The position numbers and the translations under genes were made by a program. 7,273 nt of DNA from the NCBI GenBank assembly GCA_016303265.1, contig JAEDLZ010000070.1, positions 1-7,273 on the forward strand, in the 5' to 3' direction. Below the pieces are notes generated by a model that worked only from the letters and a program-made list of their open reading frames with translations, had not been told where the DNA came from and searched no databases. This DNA is from Clostridiales bacterium (GTDB lineage: Bacteria; Bacillota; Clostridia; Monoglobales; Monoglobaceae). Positions 1 to 6,153 of this stretch are shown here, one piece after another; within the stretch, counting starts at the first letter, position 1; every line of letters starts with the position of its first letter.

Positions 1-645
1 GGTATTGATGAAGATGTAAAGAGTGCCGTAAAGATTGCTGCCGATTTCTACAAGGCGAACGGAGCGGAGCTTATTGAGGTATCGATGCCGACCCTTAAGT
101 TTGCGGTTTCGGCGTATTATCTTCTTGCTTGTGCGGAGGCAAGCTCCAACCTTTCAAGATATGACGGCGTAAAGTACGGTTACCGCACGGAGGGTGCCCT
201 TTCCTATGATGAGCTTGTTAAAAAGACGAGAAGCGAGGGCTTCGGAGATGAGGTTAAAAGGAGGATTCTTTTGGGAACATATGCGCTTTCCAGCGGATAT
301 TATGACGCATATTACAAAAAAGCAATGGCTGTCCGTCAGCAGTTCCGCCGCGAGCAGGCAGAAATTTTCGACAAATGCGATGTAATGCTGACTCCGACAG
401 CTCCCACGGTTGCGTATCCCTGCAACGAAAATATTGACGACCCGGTTAAGATGTATCTTGCGGACATCTGTACGGTTACGGCGAACATAGTGGGAATCCC
501 GGCTGTTTCCGTTCCCTGTGGATATGATAAGAGCGGTATGCCCATAGGATTTTCAATTTCTGCGAAGGCTTTTGACGATGCGAAGGCAATATTGTTTGCG
601 GATGCTTTTGAAAGGCAGTTTGAAAGAAGGTTTGCCGACATTTAA
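1..645 (+). CDS. gatA: GatA, glutamyl/aspartyl-tRNA amidotransferase subunit A (3' part)
   Basis: The reading frame is open from base 1 to the TAA at 643-645, giving 214 residues, so this is the C-terminal part of a protein usually near 485 residues; its start is outside the window. GatA is the amidase subunit of GatCAB: it releases ammonia from glutamine for conversion of Glu-tRNA(Gln) or Asp-tRNA(Asn) to the correct aminoacyl-tRNA in the cytoplasm. Recognisable family blocks are EASSNLSRYDGVKYGYR at about residues 47-63, LTPTAPTVAYP near 130-140, and the stretch with TANIVGIPAVSVPCG near 160-174. The amidase-signature core with the Lys-Ser-Ser catalytic triad should lie upstream and cannot be checked. 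The block after VPCG reads GMPIGFSISAKAF, where many GatA proteins have GLP-(V/I)-GLQ-(I/L)-(I/L)-G, a mild divergence. An ATG at 85 is internal and not the start. gatB follows after 71 bases, as in common gatCAB operons. Confidence 0.95.
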   Translation, partial: GIDEDVKSAVKIAADFYKANGAELIEVSMPTLKFAVSAYYLLACAEASSNLSRYDGVKYGYRTEGALSYDELVKKTRSEGFGDEVKRRILLGTYALSSGYYDAYYKKAMAVRQQFRREQAEIFDKCDVMLTPTAPTVAYPCNENIDDPVKMYLADICTVTANIVGIPAVSVPCGYDKSGMPIGFSISAKAFDDAKAILFADAFERQFERRFADI

Positions 646-656
646 GCCTTTGCGGC

Positions 657-700
657 GCACAGACAGTGCTCACGGCTGTGCAAATGCTGAATTTGTGAGC
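657..700 (+). other. gatA-gatB spacer with competing hairpins
   Basis: The 71-base spacer can form several short stems that end at the gatB ribosome binding site. GCACAG (657-662) pairs with CTGTGC (676-681), and GCTCAC (668-673) pairs with GTGAGC (695-700). Their interleaved order would allow an H-type pseudoknot with loops of 5, 2 and 13 bases. A local hairpin CAAAT (681-685) with ATTTG (691-695) competes with this. There is no T-run, so it is not an intrinsic terminator. Stems of this length can arise by chance, and function is not shown. Confidence 0.3.
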
Positions 701-710
701 GGAAAGGTGA
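701..710 (+). promoter_or_regulatory. Ribosome binding site of gatB
   Basis: GGAAAGGTGA at 701-710 matches the anti-Shine-Dalgarno well (AAAGGTGA, lacking one GGAG repeat unit). It lies 6 bases before the ATG at 717, which fixes that start. Confidence 0.8.
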
Positions 711-716
711 TTTATT

Positions 717-2132
717 ATGAAGTTCGATACAGTCATAGGACTTGAAATACATGCGGAGCTGTCCACGAAAACGAAGGTTTTCTGCACTTGCAGTGCGGAA
801 TTCGGAGGGGCTCCGAATACACATATTTGCCCTGTCTGCACGGGTCAGCCGGGCGCACTCCCGATTATCAACCGAGCGGCTGTTGAGTACGCAATCAGGG
901 CAGGGCTTGCTTTTGGCTGCGAAATCAACAGATATTCCAGATTTGACAGAAAAAATTATTTCTACCCCGATTTGCCAAAGGCTTATCAAATATCACAGCT
1001 TGATTTGCCTCTTTGCATAAACGGCAAGCTGGAGCTTTCAACGGGTAATGTTGTAAGAATCAACCGTATACATCTTGAGGAGGACGCGGGCAAGCTGGTT
1101 CATGACGACTATCACGGTCAAAGCTGGGCGGATTATAACCGCTGCAGTGTGCCGCTTATTGAGATTGTAACCGAGCCTGACATAAAGTCGGCGGAGGAGG
1201 CGGCAGAGGTCGTTTCAAAGATAGGCTTATACCTTAAATATCTCGGCGTATGCGATGCAAAGATGCAGGAGGGGTCAATCCGTGCCGATGTAAATATCTC
1301 CCTCAAGCCGGCAGGCTCGGAAAAGCTTGGCGATAGGGCGGAACTTAAGAATATGAATTCTATGCGGTCAATTATCCGTGCCATTGAATATGAGGTTGAG
1401 CGTCAGGCGGAAATTATTGAAGACGGCGGGGTTGTTAAGCAGGAAACGAGAAGATTTGACGATGCAATGGGGACAACAAGCCCCATGCGGACGAAAGAAA
1501 ATGCCAATGACTACCGTTATTTCCCGGAACCTGATGTTCTTGCGGTTACTTTCACGGAGGAGGACATTGAAAACACACGGAAAAAAATTCCCCTTCTCCC
1601 TCACGAGAGAGTTGAAAAATATGTTAACGAGTATAAGCTGACAGAAGAGGATGCAAGAGTTATCACCCTTGAAAAATATCTTTCCGATTTCTATGACGAA
1701 ACCGTTGCGGTTTATCCTCAGTACAAATCGGTTGCAAATTTGTTCTTAACGGAGATTATGCGCCGTGTCAAAGATAGCGAGGCGGAGGAGATTCCGTTCT
1801 CTGCGGAGGCGTTTGCCAAGGTTGTGGAAATGGCGGATAAAAACACCGTTAACCGCAACGATGCGAAATCAATTATAAGGATAATGTTTGAAGAGGGCGG
1901 CGACCCGATGGATATTGCCAAGGCGAACAACTTTATTGTAACGGTTGATACGGGTGCGATTGCTGAATTTGTCGACAAACTTCTTGCCGAAAAGGCTGAT
2001 TTGGTTGAGGATTATCATAACGGAAAGACAAATGTGTTCGGATTCTTTATGGGACAGGCAACAAGGGCGCTTCAGGGCAAGGCAACGCCGAAGGCCATAA
2101 AGGAATATTTGGAACAGGCATTAAATAAGTAG
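717..2132 (+). CDS. gatB: GatB, glutamyl/aspartyl-tRNA amidotransferase subunit B
   Basis: GatB is the kinase and tRNA-binding subunit of GatCAB: it phosphorylates the misacylated Glu (or Asp) on tRNA(Gln)/tRNA(Asn) with ATP, and ammonia from GatA then forms the amide. The 471-residue product has the normal full length. The N-terminal GatB core opens with GLEIHAELSTKTKVF (8-22) and carries four cysteines, C23, C25, C38 and C41 (C-x-C then CPVC), placed as in zinc-binding GatB proteins. Further signatures are HLEEDAGK (119-126), SVPLIEIVTEPDI (144-156), ADVNIS (190-195), ELKNMNS (209-215) and YRYFPEPD (266-273). From about 320 to the end lies the helical middle region and the YqeY-like tail domain that contacts tRNA, ending in GKATPKAIKEYLEQAL. 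The ATG has a clear ribosome binding site. A strong terminator begins 16 bases after the stop, so gatB is the last gene of its operon. No gatC is seen; it is expected before gatA. Confidence 0.97.
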   Translation: MKFDTVIGLEIHAELSTKTKVFCTCSAEFGGAPNTHICPVCTGQPGALPIINRAAVEYAIRAGLAFGCEINRYSRFDRKNYFYPDLPKAYQISQLDLPLCINGKLELSTGNVVRINRIHLEEDAGKLVHDDYHGQSWADYNRCSVPLIEIVTEPDIKSAEEAAEVVSKIGLYLKYLGVCDAKMQEGSIRADVNISLKPAGSEKLGDRAELKNMNSMRSIIRAIEYEVERQAEIIEDGGVVKQETRRFDDAMGTTSPMRTKENANDYRYFPEPDVLAVTFTEEDIENTRKKIPLLPHERVEKYVNEYKLTEEDARVITLEKYLSDFYDETVAVYPQYKSVANLFLTEIMRRVKDSEAEEIPFSAEAFAKVVEMADKNTVNRNDAKSIIRIMFEEGGDPMDIAKANNFIVTVDTGAIAEFVDKLLAEKADLVEDYHNGKTNVFGFFMGQATRALQGKATPKAIKEYLEQALNK

Positions 2133-2135
2133 TGC

Positions 2136-2149
2136 GAATTAAGAATTAA
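2136..2149 (+). repeat. Tandem heptamer GAATTAA x2
   Basis: GAATTAA occurs twice head to tail at 2136-2142 and 2143-2149, four bases after the gatB stop. The second copy runs into the 5' arm of the terminator stem. This could be a short microsatellite or the end of a dispersed intergenic element; one locus cannot decide. Confidence 0.6.
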
Positions 2150-2192
2150 AAAATAAATATTTGCCGCAAAATCGGCAAATATTTATTTTTTT
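2148..2192 (+). terminator. Rho-independent terminator after gatB
   Basis: Bases 2148-2166 pair perfectly with 2173-2191, giving a 19-bp stem with a 6-base loop (CAAAAT). The GC pairs are clustered at the loop end (TTGCCG/CGGCAA), and the 3' arm ends in a run of seven T at 2186-2192. The 5' side is A-rich, so the same hairpin has a U-rich tail in minus-strand RNA and could act in both directions. It separates the gatAB operon from the dnaA unit. Confidence 0.9.
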
Positions 2193-2294
2193 AACCATAA
2201 ATTTAAAAAAATTTTTTTTGGTGAAAAATCAAATATCTTGTGTTTGAAAAGATAAAAAAATCTCACATTTTGTGGCTTATAAAAAATGTAGAAA

Positions 2295-2320
2295 TTTTGG
2301 GAGAGTTTTTGGCTCTTTTT
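2295..2320 (+). repeat. Helically phased T-tracts upstream of the dnaA promoter
   Basis: T-tracts at 2295-2298, 2306-2310 and 2316-2320 are each followed by GG and lie about 10-12 bases apart, close to one helical turn. They end 5 bases before the -35 box. Phased A/T-tracts bend DNA and can act like an UP element; that role is inferred. Confidence 0.45.
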
Positions 2321-2324
2321 GGTG

Positions 2325-2353
2325 TTGAAATTATTTTAAAAATCTGTTATTAT
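2325..2353 (+). promoter_or_regulatory. Promoter of the dnaA unit (sigma-70 type, extended -10)
   Basis: TTGAAA at 2325-2330 and TATTAT at 2348-2353 are separated by exactly 17 bases, and TG at 2345-2346 with one base before the -10 makes it an extended -10 promoter. Transcription should start near 2360, giving a leader of about 60 bases to the GTG at 2420. It is the only good promoter seen between the gatB terminator and dnaA, and no comparable one precedes mnmE, dnaD or the loader gene, so it probably drives all four. Confidence 0.75.
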
Positions 2354-2366
2354 TATAGTTACTGTT

Positions 2367-2380
2367 AAAAGATAAAAGAT
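2367..2380 (+). repeat. Tandem heptamer AAAAGAT x2 in the dnaA leader
   Basis: AAAAGAT is repeated head to tail at 2367-2373 and 2374-2380, just downstream of the predicted transcription start. A third copy in the same orientation lies 120 bases upstream at 2247-2253, and the 11-mer AAAAGATAAAA is common to 2247-2257 and 2367-2377. The function is unknown. Confidence 0.55.
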
Positions 2381-2385
2381 AGAAT

Positions 2386-2406
2386 AGGGTTTTCCCTTGT
2401 GAAAGG
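2386..2406 (+). promoter_or_regulatory. Alternative hairpins before the dnaA start
   Basis: AGGG (2386-2389) can pair with CCCT (2394-2397) around TTTT. Alternatively CCTT (2395-2398) can pair with AAGG (2403-2406) around GTGA, a GNRA-type tetraloop; this would bury part of the first Shine-Dalgarno site. The two are mutually exclusive. Both stems are only 4 bp, so a regulatory role is tentative. Confidence 0.25.
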
Positions 2407-2416
2407 AGCAGGAGAG
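2402..2416 (+). promoter_or_regulatory. Tandem ribosome binding sites of dnaA
   Basis: AAAGGAG (2402-2408) and AGGAGAG (2410-2416) lie before the GTG at 2420. The AGGAG core at 2410-2414 leaves a 5-base spacing, while the upstream site is 11 bases away. Because both fall downstream of the in-frame GTG at 2399, they argue for the start at 2420. Confidence 0.75.
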
Positions 2417-2419
2417 TCA

Positions 2420-3736
2420 GTGGAGTTGGATCAGGTTTGGGAGAAGGTTGTTTCCATGCTTTCCGAAGAAATTTCGGCGGTTTCCTTTAATTCCTGGATA
2501 AAGCCGATAGAGGCCGTTCGCATGACGGATTCAAAGATTATTCTTGAAGTTCCGTACAGCGTTAATAAAAATATGATAATGACGAAGTATCATTCTCTTA
2601 TAGAGAGCTGTATTGAAACGGTGACTTCAAAAAAGAGAGCAATTGAAGTGTTGGTCAGCGAGGAAATTCAGTCCGACAATGCCGACCCGCTTCGGGAAGA
2701 GAGTACTCTTAATCCCAGATACACATTCGATAATTTTATAGTGGGCAGCAAGAATAAAATTGCGTATGTTGCGGCGCTTGCCGTTGCGGAGGCGGAAACC
2801 CCCATGCGAAACTACAACCCTCTGTTTTTCTACGGCGGGAGCGGTCTGGGAAAGACGCATATGCTGCAGGCTATCGGCAATTATTATCTGGAAAATCACC
2901 CGAAGAAAAAGGTTTTGTACACAACGAGCGAAAAGTTTACATACGAGCTTGTTTCGGCAATCAGAGATAAGAATAACCAGTCATTCCGCAATAAATACAG
3001 AAAAGTTGATTTGCTTTTAATCGATGATGTTCAATTCTTTGCAAATCAGGAATTTGCACAGGAGGAGCTGTTCCATACATTTAATGCGCTTTATGATAAG
3101 GAAAAGCAGATTGTTTTAACCAGCGACCGTTTGCCGTCGGAGATTCCTCAGCTGGAGGAGCGAATCAAAACCCGTTTCAGCAGCGGTATAGTTATAGATG
3201 TTCAGCCGCCGGATTACGAAACCCGTATGGCGATATTAAAGAGTAAGCTCCAAAGCGAATACCTTGAGGTCGGCGACGACATTGTTGCATATGTTGCCGA
3301 CAATATTAAATCCAATGTCCGTGAGCTTGAGGGCGCGGTAAAGCGCATTGTTCTTTATGCGGGAATAAAGCGGACAAACCATATAACAATGGATATTGCG
3401 AAAGAGGCGCTTACTGATATAATGAAGTCACAGCCGAGGCGCCGTATCACAGCACAGCTCATTATTTCGGAGGTGGAGAAATACTATATGCTTCCCAAGG
3501 GGTCGCTGGTTTCTCCAAAGCGTTCCCGCGATGTAGCATATCCGAGACAGGTGGCGATGTACATTTGCCGTGAGATTCTTGACGACCCGTCTTTCCCGAA
3601 AATCGGCGAGAGCTTTGGCGGCCGTGACCATTCGACTGCCATGCACAATGTTGATAAAATCAAAAAAGAGCTTACGGATAATTCGGAACTGCGTACGGTT
3701 GTTGATGAGATTATAACAAATATAAAAAGAGATTAG
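2420..3736 (+). CDS. dnaA: DnaA, chromosomal replication initiator protein
   Basis: DnaA binds DnaA boxes, forms an ATP-dependent filament at oriC, melts the origin and starts helicase loading. The GTG at 2420 gives 438 residues, typical but on the short side, with a compact domain II. Domain I (about 1-85) begins ELDQVWEKVVSML and contains FNSWIKPIE. The AAA+ domain III starts near YTFDNFIVGSKNK (about 101-113) and shows Walker A GGSGLGKTH (139-147), Walker B LLLIDDVQ (198-205), sensor 1 TSDR (234-237), the box VII arginine in RIKTRF (about 248-253) and sensor 2 NVRELEGAV (299-307). Domain IV has the DnaA signature: YPRQVAMYICRE, then FPKIGESFGGRDHSTAMH ending at 409. An in-frame GTG at 2399 would add seven residues but has no ribosome binding site. 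The gene is intact. Downstream is mnmE rather than dnaN, which is unusual for Bacillota. Confidence 0.96.
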   Translation: MELDQVWEKVVSMLSEEISAVSFNSWIKPIEAVRMTDSKIILEVPYSVNKNMIMTKYHSLIESCIETVTSKKRAIEVLVSEEIQSDNADPLREESTLNPRYTFDNFIVGSKNKIAYVAALAVAEAETPMRNYNPLFFYGGSGLGKTHMLQAIGNYYLENHPKKKVLYTTSEKFTYELVSAIRDKNNQSFRNKYRKVDLLLIDDVQFFANQEFAQEELFHTFNALYDKEKQIVLTSDRLPSEIPQLEERIKTRFSSGIVIDVQPPDYETRMAILKSKLQSEYLEVGDDIVAYVADNIKSNVRELEGAVKRIVLYAGIKRTNHITMDIAKEALTDIMKSQPRRRITAQLIISEVEKYYMLPKGSLVSPKRSRDVAYPRQVAMYICREILDDPSFPKIGESFGGRDHSTAMHNVDKIKKELTDNSELRTVVDEIITNIKRD

Positions 3737-3741
3737 ATATA

Positions 3742-5133
3742 ATGGAATTTTTTGATACTATTGCGGCAATTGCCACGCCGCCGGGAAACGGCGGAATTGC
3801 AATCATAAGAATAAGCGGTGAAGATGCGGTAGATTATGCCGAAAAACTGGTTTTTCCCCTTTCGGGGAAAAGCCTTTCTGCCCTTGAAAGCCATAAATTA
3901 ACACTCTCAAAGGTGAAAAGTGCTGGCGGCAGACTGATTGACGAGGTTATGGCGGTTGTTATGCGTGCTCCGAAATCCTATACCGGCGAGGATGTGGTTG
4001 AAATTGATTGCCATGGCGGAAACACTGCGGCGCGGCTTATTATGGATGAGCTTATAAATATAGGCGTCCGCTTTGCAAAACCCGGGGAATTCACCCGCCG
4101 TGCCTTCATAAACGGCAAAACCGACCTTACGGAGGCAGAGGCGGTTATGGATATTATCGACGCAAAATCACGCCTTGGCGTTTATAATGCGGCGGATTCG
4201 CTTTGCGGAAGACTCAGCGCAAAGATTAAAGCTTTGCGAGGGAGAGTGCTGTCCCTTGCGGCAAGACTTTCGGCGGCGGCGGATTTCCCTGACGAGATTG
4301 ACGAAATTGAGGACAGGGAGTTTGAAGATAAAATTGCTGAAATCAATTCCGAGGTGGAGAAGCTTATTTTAAGCTTTGAAAAAGGGAGAGCAATAAAAGA
4401 CGGGATAACAACCGTTATAGCGGGCAAGCCCAATGTGGGGAAGTCCTCGCTTCTTAACGCTCTTTCCGGGAGCGAGCGCGCTATAGTGACGGATATTCCG
4501 GGAACAACCCGCGATACGGTCGAGGAATATGTAAATATAGGCGGACTTGCTCTGAAAATTTCAGACACGGCAGGGATTCGTGAGAGTAATGATGTTGTGG
4601 AGAAAATCGGGATTGAAAGAGCGAGAAACAGCATAAAAGAAGCTGATCTTGTGCTTTTTGTGCTGGACTCATCGGTTGGACTTACTGAAGAGGACTTTGA
4701 AATTGCGAAGCTGCTTACGGATAAAAACTGCATAGTTATACTTAACAAACAGGATAAAGCTGCGGCGGTGACGGCTGATATAATAGAAAATCAGCTTGGA
4801 ATAAGCAGAGATAACATTCTGCCTCTTGCCCTTCCCGAAAACGGCAAGAAAACGGGGCTTAAGGAGCTTGAAAAAACTATTGCCGGGCGGTTTGCGGCTG
4901 AGAATATTGACGGTTCGGAAATATATATTTCAAGCCGCAGACACAGGGACTGCCTTGTCAGGGCGAAGGCGGCAATGGACAGTCTTACGGCAGGACTTTG
5001 CGCGAATATGCCTAAGGACCTGCTCTATATTGACCTTGAGGACGCGGCGCAGAGCCTTGGGGAGATTACCGGAGAGACCGTTCAGGAGGAAATTGTCAAT
5101 CAGGTGTTTGAAAAATTCTGCGTAGGAAAATAA
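3742..5133 (+). CDS. mnmE: MnmE, tRNA wobble-uridine modification GTPase
   Basis: MnmE (TrmE) works with MnmG to modify U34 (cmnm5/nm5 type) of tRNAs reading two-codon boxes, in the cytoplasm. The 463-residue protein is full length. The tetrahydrofolate-binding N-terminal domain shows DTIAAIATPPGNGGIAIIRISG (5-26), GEDVVEIDCHGG (82-93) and PGEFTRRAFINGKTDLTEAEA (114-134). The helical domain encloses a GTPase domain with G1 GKPNVGKSS (228-236), G2 TTRDT (255-259), G3 DTAG (275-278) and G4 NKQD (335-338). The G5 region (about 359-374) lacks a recognisable Ser-Ala-Lys type motif. The protein ends in FCVGK, carrying the conserved C-terminal C-x-G-K cysteine (C460). ATG follows the dnaA stop by 5 bases with only a weak AAAGAG (3726-3731), suggesting translational coupling to dnaA. 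The usual partners mnmG and rsmG are not adjacent. Confidence 0.96.
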   Translation: MEFFDTIAAIATPPGNGGIAIIRISGEDAVDYAEKLVFPLSGKSLSALESHKLTLSKVKSAGGRLIDEVMAVVMRAPKSYTGEDVVEIDCHGGNTAARLIMDELINIGVRFAKPGEFTRRAFINGKTDLTEAEAVMDIIDAKSRLGVYNAADSLCGRLSAKIKALRGRVLSLAARLSAAADFPDEIDEIEDREFEDKIAEINSEVEKLILSFEKGRAIKDGITTVIAGKPNVGKSSLLNALSGSERAIVTDIPGTTRDTVEEYVNIGGLALKISDTAGIRESNDVVEKIGIERARNSIKEADLVLFVLDSSVGLTEEDFEIAKLLTDKNCIVILNKQDKAAAVTADIIENQLGISRDNILPLALPENGKKTGLKELEKTIAGRFAAENIDGSEIYISSRRHRDCLVRAKAAMDSLTAGLCANMPKDLLYIDLEDAAQSLGEITGETVQEEIVNQVFEKFCVGK

Positions 5134-5135
5134 AC

Positions 5136-5143
5136 GGAGGTGA
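5136..5143 (+). promoter_or_regulatory. Ribosome binding site of the dnaD-like gene
   Basis: GGAGGTGA is a full-length match to the Bacillota Shine-Dalgarno and lies 6 bases before TTG at 5150. It sits in the 16-base gap after mnmE and decides for the TTG start, as no ATG or GTG in this frame is nearby. Confidence 0.85.
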
Positions 5144-5149
5144 CGGGCT

Positions 5150-6142
5150 TTGGAGAAAGGCTTTGAACTTAGCTTTGATTTTGTGGAAAAATGGGGCAGA
5201 TTTGCAAAGCCCGAGTATTTCAGAATATATATTTACATCTTAAGCCAATATAAAAAGGACAAAACAACCTACACGGCGGAGGAACTTGCCAAAATTCTTG
5301 ATATAAAGGAAGATAGGGTTGAATCGGCACTTGAATATTGGGCGATGGAAGGTTTTATTGCGCTTTCCAAAAGCGGATATGTATTTACTGAGGAAAAATC
5401 CGGGGAAGAAAGGGATACTTCTGCTCCGCGTGTTATTGCGGGGGCAAGACCGTCTTACACCCATACGGAAATCGACAGGGCGGCGGCGAAAAATAACGAA
5501 ATTTCTTATCTTTTCCGGCAGGCGGAAAAGCTTATGGGAAAGCTGCTAAGCAGCAACGATATGGAGGTGCTGTATTCCTTTGTGGATTGGCTGGGGCTTC
5601 CCGTTGAGGTTATCATAATGATAATAAGCTACGCTCACGCCAACAACAAACATTCCATGCGTTATATTGAGAAGGTAGCAATGGATTGGGCGGACAGGGA
5701 GATAAACACCTATGAAAAGGCGGAGGCTTACATAAAGGAGCTTGAGGCGGTGGCGAGCAAATCCCGCAAAATCTGCAATATACTGGGAATTCACGACAGG
5801 GCGCTCAGTACTACGGAGAAAAAATATATCAAAATTTGGACTGAAGAAAAGGACATTCCTCTTGATTTAATTCCCATAGCCTATGACAAAACCATGATGA
5901 AAACCGGCGGAAAAATGGGCTGGGCATATATGAATAAGATTTTGTGTTCGTGGTATGACGAGGGTATAAGAACGCAGGAAGAACTTGAAGCGGCAACTGA
6001 GCAGTATAAGGCGAAAAATGCTGAAAATACGCAAAAAACGGCAAAAAAAGGCGCAAACAAATTCACAAATTATGAGGATACAAATAAAATTGATTATGAG
6101 AAATATGCGGAGCAGGTGCTCTCGGATATGCTTGACGAATAG
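5150..6142 (+). CDS. DnaD-domain replication initiation protein
   Basis: DnaD-family proteins act at replication initiation and restart in Bacillota, binding DNA and bridging DnaA and helicase loading. The TTG start gives 330 residues. Residues about 5-80 form a winged-helix-like N-terminal domain (FDFVEKWGRFAKPEYFRIY, then AEELAKILDIKEDRVESAL). After a polar linker come two DnaD (DDBH2-like) helical modules, about 118-196 and 207-282. Each ends in the same pattern Y-x3-[VI]-x3-W-x4-I-x-T: Y172-V176-W180-I185-T187 and Y260-I264-W268-I273-T275. A Lys/Gln-rich linker (286-304) then leads to a conserved-looking tail with NKFTNYE and an acidic helix to residue 330; similar tails occur in phage and clostridial DnaD proteins and are thought to contact DNA. 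The neighbouring loader gene supports a role in chromosomal initiation. It is not simply called dnaD, because B. subtilis DnaD is shorter with a single such module. Confidence 0.88.
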   Translation: MEKGFELSFDFVEKWGRFAKPEYFRIYIYILSQYKKDKTTYTAEELAKILDIKEDRVESALEYWAMEGFIALSKSGYVFTEEKSGEERDTSAPRVIAGARPSYTHTEIDRAAAKNNEISYLFRQAEKLMGKLLSSNDMEVLYSFVDWLGLPVEVIIMIISYAHANNKHSMRYIEKVAMDWADREINTYEKAEAYIKELEAVASKSRKICNILGIHDRALSTTEKKYIKIWTEEKDIPLDLIPIAYDKTMMKTGGKMGWAYMNKILCSWYDEGIRTQEELEAATEQYKAKNAENTQKTAKKGANKFTNYEDTNKIDYEKYAEQVLSDMLDE

Positions 6143-6148
6143 GGGGAG
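6142..6148 (+). promoter_or_regulatory. Ribosome binding site of the loader gene
   Basis: GGGGGAG begins on the last base of the dnaD-like stop codon and is 5 bases before the GTG at 6154. It favours this GTG over the out-of-frame GTG at 6152, and indicates coupled translation with the upstream gene. Confidence 0.7.
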
Positions 6149-6153
6149 TCAGT

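Larger units (their letters stand above)
2193..2419 (+). other. AT-rich dnaA upstream region
   Basis: This non-coding stretch leads to dnaA. It is very AT-rich, with long A and T runs at 2203-2219. The motif TTTTTGGTG occurs at 2215-2223 and 2316-2324, and TTTTTGG also at 2306-2312. The heptamer AAAAGAT occurs at 2247-2253 and as a tandem pair at 2367-2380. A dnaA promoter lies at 2325-2353. In many Bacillota this location holds origin elements, but I find only 7-of-9 look-alikes of the DnaA box TTATCCACA (2191-2199 on +, 2271-2279 on -), so oriC is not called. Confidence 0.6.

Noticed and set aside
336..641. Minus-strand open frame inside gatA
   Set aside because: It is antisense to conserved gatA coding sequence and has no family resemblance.
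2271..2279. DnaA box on the minus strand (TGTGGCTTA), with TTAACCATA at 2191-2199 on the plus strand
   Set aside because: Each matches only 7 of 9 bases of the consensus and they do not form a cluster.
2302..2320. AGAG/CTCT hairpin followed by T-run as an attenuator
   Set aside because: The stem is only 4 bp and lies upstream of the predicted dnaA transcription start, so it would not be in the dnaA transcript.
2399..2401. GTG at 2399 as the dnaA start
   Set aside because: It precedes both Shine-Dalgarno sites; the in-frame GTG at 2420 has AGGAG at the right distance and gives the usual DnaA N-terminus.
3738..3743. TATAAT as a -10 box for mnmE
   Set aside because: It overlaps the mnmE start codon, so transcription would begin inside the gene.
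4182..4748. 188-codon open frame on the minus strand inside mnmE
   Set aside because: It lies wholly antisense to a full-length, motif-rich mnmE, is serine/leucine/isoleucine-rich as expected for a shadow frame, and has no recognisable domain.
5182..5190. DnaA-box-like TGTGGAAAA within the dnaD-like gene
   Set aside because: It is an 8-of-9 match but solitary and within coding sequence, so chance is the simplest explanation.
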